In this document: positions 1 to 7,686 of the stretch, piece by piece
How the letters are laid out: each line of letters begins with the position of its first letter
Position numbering within the stretch: position 1 is the stretch's first letter
DNA from: Nesterenkonia cremea
GTDB lineage: Bacteria > Actinomycetota > Actinomycetes > Actinomycetales > Micrococcaceae
Direction of reading: 5' to 3'
Assembly (NCBI RefSeq): GCF_014642675.1
Contig: NZ_BMIS01000003.1
Location: 124,001 to 188,000 of the forward strand
DNA: 64,000 nt
Notes under the pieces: model-generated
Told to the model about the DNA's origin: nothing
The model's database searches: none
Seen by the model: only the letters and a program-made list of their open reading frames with translations
Position numbers and translations under genes: made by a program

Positions 1-2763
1 GACCACCAGATAGGCGTCGTCACCGTCGTGGCGGACCACACCCTGGGGCGGGATGATCTGGATCTTCCCCTCCTGCTCCACCTGGTTGTCGGTGATGTCC
101 AACAGGCCGCGGATGAAGATCTGGTAGGCCGCGCGTCCGGCCTCGAACCAGGCTCCCCGGCCCTGGGCGGGATCCGGCAGCTGCTTGGCGTAGAAGCCGC
201 CCTTGGCGCCGGAGGGAACGATCACGGAGTTCTTGACCATCTGCGCTTTGACCAGACCGAGGACCTCAGTGCGGAAGTCCTCCTGACGGTCGGACCAGCG
301 CAGGCCGCCGCGGGCCACCTTGTCGAAGCGCAGGTGCACGCCCTCGACCTGCGGCGAGTAGACCCACACCTCGTGGGCCGGGCGCGGCTGGGGTGCGGCG
401 TCGATGGTGGCGGGGGTGAGCTTCAGCGAGATCCATTCGTGGCCCTGGTAGGCGTTGGTGCGCTGGGTGGATTCGATGAGGTTCAGGAAGGTGGAGAGCA
501 CCCGGTCGGCGTCGAGGGTGGGCACGTCCTCCAGCGCGGTCTTCACCGCGGCGCGGGCCTGCTCCATGGCGGCGGCCCGGTCCTGGCCCTCCTCCAGCTC
601 GGGGTTCGGATCGAACCGGACTCGGAAGGAGGAGATCAGGGCACGGGTCACCTCGGGGTTCTGCAGCAGCGCCTCGGCCAGGAAGTCGAAGGAGTGGGAG
701 ATCCCCAGCTGGCGCATGTAGTGGGCGTAGGCGCGCAACACGATGACGTCGTGGATGCCCAGGCCCAGGCGCAGCACCAGGCGGGAGAAGATGTCCGACT
801 CCGCCGTCCCGGCGAGCACGGCCGTGTAGGCCTCACGGAAGAGGTCGATGGTGGTGTGCGGATCCACGCCCTCCGGATAGCAGAGCCCCAGATCGTAGAG
901 GTGGAAGGTGGCCCCGTCGGAGCAAGAGAGCACATAGGAGCGCTCGTCCAGGATGGAGAGCCCGAAGTCGTCGAGCACCGGCAGGGTCTCGCTGAGCGTC
1001 TTGGGCTCGGTGAGGTAGAGCTTGACCCGCATATGGGCGGCGTCACCGGACTGCTGCGGCGGGTAGAACTGCATACGCGGCACCGGGGAGCCGGTGGGTG
1101 TGCGCTGCTGGTCCGCATAGCTCTCCAGGGTCTCGAACTGGGCGATGTCCCCGAGCGCGTCCTGGATCTCGTAGAGCACCCGGTAGTCGTCCGGGAAGGC
1201 CTCTCCCCAGCGATCGGCGATGCGCTGGGCGGCGTCGGCGGAGTAGCGCTCCTCGGCCTCCTGGGCGATGCCCTCGGACCAGGACCGGATGGCCCGCTCC
1301 AGGCGGCGCTGCAGCTCATCCTCAGAGATCGCCATGACCTCGCTGTGCTCACCCTGGCGCAGCCGGATCCGGAAGAACACGCGGGCCAGGACGGACTCGG
1401 TGAGCCGGACGTTGAAGTCGATGGAGTCGGCGTCGATGAAGCGCATCAGCTCCTGCTCCACCCGGCGCCGGACCGCTGTGTTGTAGCGATCCCTGGGCAG
1501 ATAGACCAGCGCGGTCATGAACCGTCCGTAGAGGTCCTTGCGCAGGAAGAGCTTGATCCGCCGACGCTCCTGCAGCTGCAGGATCTGCCAGGAGATCTCC
1601 TCGATCTCCTCGATGGACATCTGCAGCAGCTCGTTGCGCGGATAGGTCTCCAGGATCTGCAGCAGGTCGGATCCCGAGTGGGAGTCTGCGGGAAATCCGG
1701 AGCGCTCCAGCAGCTGCTTGGCGCGGTGGCGCAGCAGCGGGATGTTGACGATGGACTGGGTGTAGGCGCTCTGGCTGAACAGCCCCACGAACCGGCGTTC
1801 CCCGCGCACGGAGCCGTCGGGGCCATAGGTCTTCACCGCCACATAGTCCATATAGGTCCGCCGCCGGACCGTGGAGCGGGAGTTGGCCTTGGTGATGACC
1901 AGCCCGTTGCGCTCCTCGGGGCTGCCTCCGGGTGCCGCGGCGAGGGTCTCTGCGGCGCGCTCCAGGGCACCCTGGCCGCTGCGTTCGGCCAGCACGCCCA
2001 GACCGGTGCCGGGAACCGGCTCCCAGCTGCCGTCGGACTCGACCTGTGTGGAGAGTTCGTACTCGCGGTAGCCCAGGAACAGGAAGTTGCCGTCAGCCAT
2101 CCAGTCCAGCAGGTCGGCGGCCTCATCGGAGTCGGCCAGGTCCTCGGCCTCGCGGAGCAGTCCCGCCGCACCGCGGGACCGGGCGGCCATGCGCTCCTGG
2201 TCCCGGTTGCTGCTCTTGACATCCTCGAGCACCTGGTAGAGCCCGTCCACCAGCTGCTGGGAGGCCTCCTCGTCCACGACCTGGTCCAGCTCCACAGCGA
2301 TCCAGGACTCCAGAGCGGTGCGGTTCTCATCGGCGAGCAGGGCGGAGATGTCCGGCAGCGTCTGGGTGTCGCCGGAGGAGAGCCCACGTTCCGGGGCGGG
2401 GACGGACTTCACCGCCAGCAGCGAGCGAGAATCCCGGCTGCGGCTGGTCAGCAGCACCGGGTGGACCACCAGAGACATAGCGTGGCCGTTGCGGGTGACC
2501 TCGGCGGTGACCGAGTCCACCAGATAGGGCATGTCATCGGTGACCACCAGCACGATGCTGCGCCGGCCCACAGTCACGACGGCGGCCCGCGGCTCAGAGG
2601 TGGTGCGGGAGGCGGCCAGCTCCACATGGGCGCGGACGCGTTCGATCTGCTCCTGGGCGCTGACGGACCAGAGGTCCTCCCGGGAGACGTGCGAGTAGTA
2701 CGCCTCTGTCAGATCCTCCAGGCTGTCTTCTTCGGCAGTCCATAGAGTCTTTTCACCGGGCAT
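1..2763 (-). CDS. NAD-dependent glutamate dehydrogenase, large (180 kDa) type, N-terminal part
   Basis: The gene reads leftwards and runs off the window edge, leaving 921 residues with no stop. It begins MPGEKTLWTAEEDSLEDL at an ATG preceded by a GGAAAG ribosome site. The last residues visible, VRHDGDDAYLVV, match the start of the catalytic dehydrogenase core of the large actinobacterial NAD-GDH family (about 1,600 residues), which oxidises glutamate to 2-oxoglutarate and ammonia. The part seen is therefore mainly the long N-terminal regulatory/ACT-like region, plus the entrance to the catalytic domain. It is cytosolic. The CpaE-like gene upstream ends 47 nt before this start, so the two could be cotranscribed. 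Confidence 0.9.
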   Translation of the reverse strand, partial: MPGEKTLWTAEEDSLEDLTEAYYSHVSREDLWSVSAQEQIERVRAHVELAASRTTSEPRAAVVTVGRRSIVLVVTDDMPYLVDSVTAEVTRNGHAMSLVVHPVLLTSRSRDSRSLLAVKSVPAPERGLSSGDTQTLPDISALLADENRTALESWIAVELDQVVDEEASQQLVDGLYQVLEDVKSSNRDQERMAARSRGAAGLLREAEDLADSDEAADLLDWMADGNFLFLGYREYELSTQVESDGSWEPVPGTGLGVLAERSGQGALERAAETLAAAPGGSPEERNGLVITKANSRSTVRRRTYMDYVAVKTYGPDGSVRGERRFVGLFSQSAYTQSIVNIPLLRHRAKQLLERSGFPADSHSGSDLLQILETYPRNELLQMSIEEIEEISWQILQLQERRRIKLFLRKDLYGRFMTALVYLPRDRYNTAVRRRVEQELMRFIDADSIDFNVRLTESVLARVFFRIRLRQGEHSEVMAISEDELQRRLERAIRSWSEGIAQEAEERYSADAAQRIADRWGEAFPDDYRVLYEIQDALGDIAQFETLESYADQQRTPTGSPVPRMQFYPPQQSGDAAHMRVKLYLTEPKTLSETLPVLDDFGLSILDERSYVLSCSDGATFHLYDLGLCYPEGVDPHTTIDLFREAYTAVLAGTAESDIFSRLVLRLGLGIHDVIVLRAYAHYMRQLGISHSFDFLAEALLQNPEVTRALISSFRVRFDPNPELEEGQDRAAAMEQARAAVKTALEDVPTLDADRVLSTFLNLIESTQRTNAYQGHEWISLKLTPATIDAAPQPRPAHEVWVYSPQVEGVHLRFDKVARGGLRWSDRQEDFRTEVLGLVKAQMVKNSVIVPSGAKGGFYAKQLPDPAQGRGAWFEAGRAAYQIFIRGLLDITDNQVEQEGKIQIIPPQGVVRHDGDDAYLVV

Positions 2764-2810
2764 GTGCGCCTGCTCTTTCCGCATCGGATCCTGCTGCTTC
2801 TTCTGCCCTC

Positions 2811-4334
2811 TCAGCCTAACGCGGATTCTCGCTTGCGCAGGCTCAGACGCCGCCTTCGTCTGGTGCGCACATCGACGCCGGCCACTGCCGCGATCCGACG
2901 CCTGATCTCAGAGTCAGGAGCGGCCTCGGCCAGGGTCTGGCCCTTCAGCAGCGCGGCATCACAGGCCTCGGCGTCCCAGGGCAGGAAGACCGGCTCCCCA
3001 CCCCCGGGGCCGAAGCGCTGCCAGGTGCTGCGCAGCTGCTCCTGGGGCGAGCGCCCGACGACGCCTCGGCGCAGCTTGGTGATCACAACTTCGGCAGCCG
3101 GAGCCTCCGGGACGTCATGGCGGATGTCCTCCAGGGATTTGACCAGCCGCGGGAACCCGACCGGGTCGCAGGCGCCCAGGGCCAGCACCCGGTCCGCCTC
3201 CTGCAGGGCGCAGACGGTGGCCGCATGCCGCTGGGGCGCGGCGGTGTCATAGGTCAGCTCCTCGTCCTGTTCCAAGGAGGCGGAGACGTCCACGATCACA
3301 TAGGGGTAGTCGTTCCGGGCCAGCTGGAGCACTTCACGCAGGGCGCGGCTGCGCAGCTCCGGCCAGCGGCTGGCGCGGGGCAGGCCGGTCAGCAGGTGCA
3401 CGCGGCTGCCGCGGATCTCGGCCACTGTGCTGGCCCGTCGCAGCCGCGCGGCGTCCAGACGTCCGAGGTCTGCCTGGCGGCAGGCCTGGGCCAGTCCCGC
3501 CGACTCCTCGAGCAGGCCCAGATGGGTGACCACTCCGGAGGCGGTGGTGTCGGCGTCGATGAGCAGCACCCGGTGGCCCGCTCCGGCCAGCTCGGCCGCC
3601 ATATTCACCGCCACTGTGGTGCGGCCGGGACTGCCGTGAGCGCCCCAGACCACAGTGATGCCTTCCTGCGGGGTGAGGGCCGCACCGGCTTCCTCGGGGT
3701 CTTCTGCAGTCTCTCCGTCGGGACACTCGGTGAGGTTCTCTGCGAGGTCCTCCGAAGCGGGGCCGGCGTCGGGGATCTCCCCGGTACCTGCGAGGTCATC
3801 CACCCACAGGGCCTCAGCGGCCTCCCCGCTGAGCAGGTCCGGGCTCTCGTGGGCCGCAGTGTCCTCGGCGCCATCGTGCTCTGCCGGGAACCCGCCCGGC
3901 GTGGGCTCGCTGCTGCGGCTGTAGGCCGCGATGACCTCGGCGAAGCTGCGCGATCCGGTCTCCGGAGAGTCCTGCTCGGGCGGGGTGGGCGGAGCGGGGG
4001 CGCCCATGAGCGTCTCAGCCAGCCGAGTGACCTCCACCTCGTCGGCGTGGACGGCGATCCCGAGGCCCGCCAGGCGCTGACGCTCCTCGGCCAGATCAGA
4101 GATGGCCACCACGCGCAGTCCGGCCGTGCGGAGCCGTTCGATCAGGGAAGCGGTCAGGGCTGTGGTGCTGCCGATGATCAGGGCGGCGTCGGCGCGCATG
4201 CTCTCGGCGGCCGCCGTCAGCTCAGCGAGGTCGGCGCAGCGCCGGTCCACGGTGACAGGGCCCTGCAACCCTTCCAAGGCAGCGATGTGGTCGGTCTCGA
4301 TCGTGCCGGTGGTGATGACGGAGCAGCGCCTCAT
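2811..4334 (-). CDS. CpaE/MinD-like P-loop ATPase
   Basis: 507 residues. Residues 1-110 resemble a receiver-like domain as in CpaE proteins. Residues about 112-224 are an acidic, Pro/Glu-rich linker. The C-terminal half is a MinD/ParA-type ATPase with a P-loop at about 231-241 (GAHGSPGRTT), where Arg replaces the usual Lys, followed by a VLLIDADTTASG switch and a YPYVIVDVSASL Walker B. The C-terminus is strongly basic. It overlaps the upstream SAF gene by 4 nt (ATGA), so the two are translationally coupled. CpaE proteins position pilus or secretion machines at a cell site, but no tad/pilus genes lie next to it here, so its target is unknown. Confidence 0.8.
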   Translation of the reverse strand: MRRCSVITTGTIETDHIAALEGLQGPVTVDRRCADLAELTAAAESMRADAALIIGSTTALTASLIERLRTAGLRVVAISDLAEERQRLAGLGIAVHADEVEVTRLAETLMGAPAPPTPPEQDSPETGSRSFAEVIAAYSRSSEPTPGGFPAEHDGAEDTAAHESPDLLSGEAAEALWVDDLAGTGEIPDAGPASEDLAENLTECPDGETAEDPEEAGAALTPQEGITVVWGAHGSPGRTTVAVNMAAELAGAGHRVLLIDADTTASGVVTHLGLLEESAGLAQACRQADLGRLDAARLRRASTVAEIRGSRVHLLTGLPRASRWPELRSRALREVLQLARNDYPYVIVDVSASLEQDEELTYDTAAPQRHAATVCALQEADRVLALGACDPVGFPRLVKSLEDIRHDVPEAPAAEVVITKLRRGVVGRSPQEQLRSTWQRFGPGGGEPVFLPWDAEACDAALLKGQTLAEAAPDSEIRRRIAAVAGVDVRTRRRRRLSLRKRESALG

Positions 4335-5110
4335 GCCTCCTCCTGGCCCTCGGGCCCGTCCTCTTCAGGCGCAGCGCCCTCCTGCCCCGAGTCCTCAGAC
4401 TCAGGCTCCTCTTCCGGTGCGGCCTCCTCCGGCGCACCCTCGGGCACATCTCCCTCGGGCTCAGCGCCGGTGGAGATGATCGATAGGGTCCCGGCCGAGC
4501 TGCGTGCCTCCAGCACCGCGGGCATGTCCTCAGGGTCGATCAGCAGCTCCACGGTGATGACCGTGGCCGAGCCGAAGGTGGAGGAGGATTCGCTGACCGC
4601 CGAGACCTCGGCGGCCACCACGAGCTGATCGGCCCGGGAATCATCGGCCTCCTCGGCCACAGTCCCCTGGCTCACCGCCCAGAGGTCCACGGCGCGTCCG
4701 GGCTCCACCGACTGGGCCAGCGCGTGGTCCACCTCCAGCGTGACGGCTTGGCGGCCCTGGGGATCTGCCGAGTCCACGGCGCGCCGCGGGATGAGCTCTC
4801 CCTCATCCACCACGGAGACGAACTGCAGGTCCGCTTTCGGCGCTTCCTCCGCGCTGAGGTAGTGATCGGAGACCTCATCGATGCGCACGTCGACGATCCG
4901 CAGGTCCTCCTCGCTCATCTGCTCCCCCACGGCGAAGGCGCGGTCGGCGGCGTAGACGGGGACGGTGCGATCCTGCGAGGAGACCAAGGCGGTCACCCCC
5001 GCTACGGAGAGCAGCACGATGAGCACTCCGACCAGCAGCCGCGGATCCTTCCACCCGGGCCGGCGCAGGCGCTCGGCGGCTTCCTGGTCATCAGCGGTGG
5101 GCAGGCTCAT
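4331..5110 (-). CDS. SAF-domain (CpaB/RcpC-like) membrane protein
   Basis: 259 residues from the ATG at 5110, chosen because GGAG lies 7 nt upstream; an in-frame GTG at 5146 would add 12 residues but has no ribosome site. A short cytoplasmic head (WKDPR) is followed by one transmembrane segment (LLVGVLIVLLSVAGVTALVS) and an extracytoplasmic SAF fold (VPVYAADRAFAVGEQMSEED...). The last 45 residues are almost all Glu, Pro, Gly and Asp. SAF domains occur in CpaB pilus-assembly proteins, but without a pilus locus here the role stays open. It is coupled to the CpaE-like ATPase by a 4-nt overlap, suggesting a membrane anchor/ATPase pair. Confidence 0.75.
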   Translation of the reverse strand: MSLPTADDQEAAERLRRPGWKDPRLLVGVLIVLLSVAGVTALVSSQDRTVPVYAADRAFAVGEQMSEEDLRIVDVRIDEVSDHYLSAEEAPKADLQFVSVVDEGELIPRRAVDSADPQGRQAVTLEVDHALAQSVEPGRAVDLWAVSQGTVAEEADDSRADQLVVAAEVSAVSESSSTFGSATVITVELLIDPEDMPAVLEARSSAGTLSIISTGAEPEGDVPEGAPEEAAPEEEPESEDSGQEGAAPEEDGPEGQEEA

Positions 5111-5214
5111 CTGTGGACTCCATTCCCCATGCCCCTCATCAGGCACAGTCCTCTTCCGGCGTCAGCGGCGAGAAGCTCAGTGCCCCTGAGTCTGACCTCA
5201 GAGTAACCACGAAG

Positions 5215-5242
5215 TGCAAACGAAAACAAATGGCACTAAAAT
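5215..5242 (+). promoter_or_regulatory. Candidate promoter of the BldC-like gene
   Basis: An unusually A-rich patch in the divergent gap. A TAAAAT -10-like hexamer (5237-5242) lies 16 nt after a TGCAAA -35-like hexamer (5215-5220), and the HTH gene starts 50 nt downstream. Pattern match only. Confidence 0.4.
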
Positions 5243-5292
5243 GAGGCCGTCATAGCCGATCACATCCGCGACGCCCCTTCGGAGGTCCACCC

Positions 5293-5532
5293 GTGCGACG
5301 CTTCCTCACCCTGCCTGATGTCTGCGAAGCCCTGAACATCACGATGTCCCAGACGCGCGCCCTCATCAAGAGCGGAGAGCTGGAGGGGATCCAGATCGGC
5401 GGACGCGGCCAGTGGCGCGTGGAGGAGGCCAAGCTGGACGAGTTCATCGAACGCCAGTACGCCATCCAGCGCGAGGCCCGCGCTCAGAGCTCCTCGAGCT
5501 CCTCCGAACAGAAGTCCTCCTCCAGCAGCTGA
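5293..5532 (+). CDS. BldC-like small helix-turn-helix protein
   Basis: 79 residues with a GTG start preceded by GGAGG at 8 nt. Residues 3-55 form an excisionase/MerR-like winged HTH (FLTLPDVCEALNITMSQTRA, then IQIGGRGQWRVEEAKLDEFI), as in the actinobacterial BldC/AlpA-type regulators. The tail is a Ser run (SSSSSSEQKSSSSS). Proteins of this type bind DNA without a sensor domain. It is divergent from the SAF/CpaE pair and may regulate it; that is inferred from position only. Confidence 0.85.
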   Translation: MRRFLTLPDVCEALNITMSQTRALIKSGELEGIQIGGRGQWRVEEAKLDEFIERQYAIQREARAQSSSSSSEQKSSSSS

Positions 5533-5566
5533 GCACCCGAGCAGCCTGCCCCAGCACCGCTGTGCC

Positions 5567-6112
5567 TCAGGCACTGCTGATCATCACCGCTGCGGCCAGC
5601 GACACGGTCACCGCCTCCTGCGCCCCACGCCGGCGCGGCAGCTCACCACGGGGCGCCGGAAGCACCTCCAGAGCGTCCCGGCCCACCTCCATCAGCAGGC
5701 CTTCCACCAGCACACCCTCTGCGCCGAGGATCACGATCTGCGCCCGATCCCTGAGCAGCTGACGCAACGGGGCGGTGATCCCGAGCCGGCGCCGCACATG
5801 GCTGGCCTCCGCCTGACCCTGACGAGCGAGCCCTACCGCTGACTGCACTGCCGCCGCGGGGATCAGCACCTCGCGCGGGCCCTCCGCACCGGAGATCCAG
5901 TCCTCCCCGACGGCGCCCACCCTCAGATCGACGCGCCGCCCACCAGCCACCTGCAGCTGCACCTGCGTGCCGCGGCTGGCGCGCAGGCGATCGACGAACC
6001 GCAGCGCGGACCTCTCCAGCCTGACGGCCTCGGCGATCTCAGCCTCCAGCTCCGCCTCCGCCTCTGCGACGAAGGCGGCTTCCAGATCATCGAAGAGGGA
6101 TTCCCAACGCAT
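5567..6112 (-). CDS. Conserved actinobacterial protein of unknown function
   Basis: 181 residues, not assigned to a characterised family. Residues 1-45 are an acidic helix (MRWESLFDDLEAAFVAEAEA); the rest has alternating hydrophobic strands (VQLQVAGGRRVDLRVGAVGE) like a small beta-barrel. No signal peptide or transmembrane segment is seen. There is no ribosome site before the ATG; instead TAGGAT sits 6 nt upstream (6119-6124), suggesting a leaderless transcript. It converges with the HTH gene (34 nt between stops) and is divergent from the LysM gene. Confidence 0.65.
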   Translation of the reverse strand: MRWESLFDDLEAAFVAEAEAELEAEIAEAVRLERSALRFVDRLRASRGTQVQLQVAGGRRVDLRVGAVGEDWISGAEGPREVLIPAAAVQSAVGLARQGQAEASHVRRRLGITAPLRQLLRDRAQIVILGAEGVLVEGLLMEVGRDALEVLPAPRGELPRRRGAQEAVTVSLAAAVMISSA

Positions 6113-6132
6113 CCATTCATCCTAGCCCTGCC

Positions 6133-7113
6133 GTGTTCCACGAAGAGGAACTGAAGAAACTCTTGCCGAACCATTCATCATCAAATAGCATCAAACGCAT
6201 GCTTCAGGAACTCAGTCGCCGGAAACAGGACATCGGACTCTCTGCGCTCACACTGAGCGCGGGTCCGCTGCTCATCCTGTGCGGCCGAGCCTTGACCCCG
6301 TCCGCCGCCGATCCGCTCTCCGGAGTCGGGGCCATCGGCGCCATGGCCGCCCAGAGCTTCACGAGCCTGCGGCGCGGCAGCCTCCAGCAGCTGGAGCAGA
6401 TGATGGGGCTCGCCGCAGTGGGCTTGGGCCTGCTGATCACGCTGCTGGCCCTGGCCTCTGCCCTGCTGGCGGTCGGAGCAGTCCTCGCCCACCGGCTGGG
6501 AGCGCTGCGGGCTGAGCATCTGCTGACAAAGCTCTCCCCCGGCTTCATGCGCCGCACGCTGGTCCTCACGCTGAGCGCACATCTGGCCATCGGCGGAGCA
6601 GCCGCGGCTTCCGCCGCAGCCCAAGCAGACAGCGGATCGGGAGCACAGCCGGAGCTTCAGTCCGCCCAGAGCATCAGTATGAGCGAAGCCACGACGACGG
6701 CGACGCCACTCTTCTCCCCTGCAGAGGCCGCAGCTGCTGCCGCCGTACCCACCGACACTGCATCCACCGACACTGCACCTGCTGACCCAGCGCCGCCCAG
6801 TCCTATGTTCACCACTGCCGAGATGGAGGTCTCGATGACACCACTGTTCACCCCTACTGCACCTGCCGCACCGGCCGAGCGCCATCAGGGCGCGGAGCAG
6901 CGCAGCAGCTCTGCCGAGGAGGGCCAGATCACCGTGCGCCCCGGGGACACACTCTGGGGTCTGGTGGCCGCTGATCTGGGGCCCGGCGCCACCGAGTGGG
7001 AGATCGCCCAGGACTGGCCCCAGTGGTACGAGCACAATGCCGAAGCCATCGGCGAGGATCCGGGGGCCCTTGCCCCGGGCATGGTCCTGGAGAAGCCGCC
7101 GGCAGTGCGCTGA
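6133..7113 (+). CDS. LysM-domain membrane protein
   Basis: 326 residues from a GTG; an ATG at 6199 would remove 22 residues, and neither start has a clear ribosome site. Three hydrophobic segments lie in the first 160 residues (around GLSALTLSAGPLLIL, GLGLLITLLALASALLAVGA, TLVLTLSAHLAIGG). They are followed by a low-complexity Ala/Thr/Pro/Asp linker and a C-terminal LysM motif (ITVRPGDTLWGLVAADL ... NAEAIGEDPGALAPGMVL). LysM binds peptidoglycan, so the C-terminus should be outside the membrane. The Rv3235-like gene follows 42 nt later, probably in one transcript. Confidence 0.8.
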   Translation: MFHEEELKKLLPNHSSSNSIKRMLQELSRRKQDIGLSALTLSAGPLLILCGRALTPSAADPLSGVGAIGAMAAQSFTSLRRGSLQQLEQMMGLAAVGLGLLITLLALASALLAVGAVLAHRLGALRAEHLLTKLSPGFMRRTLVLTLSAHLAIGGAAAASAAAQADSGSGAQPELQSAQSISMSEATTTATPLFSPAEAAAAAAVPTDTASTDTAPADPAPPSPMFTTAEMEVSMTPLFTPTAPAAPAERHQGAEQRSSSAEEGQITVRPGDTLWGLVAADLGPGATEWEIAQDWPQWYEHNAEAIGEDPGALAPGMVLEKPPAVR

Positions 7114-7155
7114 GCCCACCGGCTCGGTCCTGCCCCACCTGATGAGGAGAGACCC

Positions 7156-7662
7156 ATGACAGTCACCACACCAGCACCGCTGGTCCGCAGCAGAACCACG
7201 TTCCGCCTCCAGCGTGAGGAGGAGCTGACCAGCGACCTGCGCAGCAGCACTCCCACAGAGGTCATCGCCGTCAGCAGCGCGGAGGGAGACGGTCAGCGTC
7301 CCTCAGCCCTGGCCACCTCGGCCGAGGAGGAGCGGCAGATCAATGCCATCTCTCGGATCATCTGCCAGGCCACCATGGAGGCTCTGGCGGGACTGCGCCC
7401 GGTGGTCCAGCTGAAGCGCTGGCTGGAGGCAGAGGTATACGCCAAGGTCAGGCAGCGGGTGGAGCTCACCCACGACGTCCAGCAGCTGGCGCCCAAGGCC
7501 CCACGGCCGCTGGCCTTCCACCAGCTGCGCACCGAGAAGGTCGCCCAGGGCGTCTGGGAATGCGCCGTGGTCTTCGGAGATGAGCACCGTGTGCGCGCCT
7601 GCGCGCTGCGCCTGGAGGCGCACCGGCGCAGGTGGCGCGTCGTGGCTCTGGAGCTGGGCTGA
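7156..7662 (+). CDS. Rv3235-like conserved protein
   Basis: 168 residues; ATG preceded by GAGGAGAG. Resembles the small actinobacterial family typified by Mycobacterium Rv3235, encoded next to secA. A disordered N-terminus (1-55) is followed by a helical region (RQINAISRIICQATMEALAG) and a C-terminal alpha/beta part (GVWECAVVFGDEHRVRACAL, then RRRWRVVALELG). It has no signal peptide. The function is unknown; the fold resembles small NTF2-like/secretion-chaperone domains only loosely. It converges on secA with 24 nt between stops. Confidence 0.7.
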   Translation: MTVTTPAPLVRSRTTFRLQREEELTSDLRSSTPTEVIAVSSAEGDGQRPSALATSAEEERQINAISRIICQATMEALAGLRPVVQLKRWLEAEVYAKVRQRVELTHDVQQLAPKAPRPLAFHQLRTEKVAQGVWECAVVFGDEHRVRACALRLEAHRRRWRVVALELG

Positions 7663-7686
7663 GCCGGAGCCCGAACTGCCCCGGGC

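Noticed and set aside
28..2745. Very long plus-strand frame opposite the glutamate dehydrogenase
   Set aside because: Antisense shadow of a well-recognised gene; composition is the reverse-complement pattern of GC-biased codons, no family similarity and no ribosome site.
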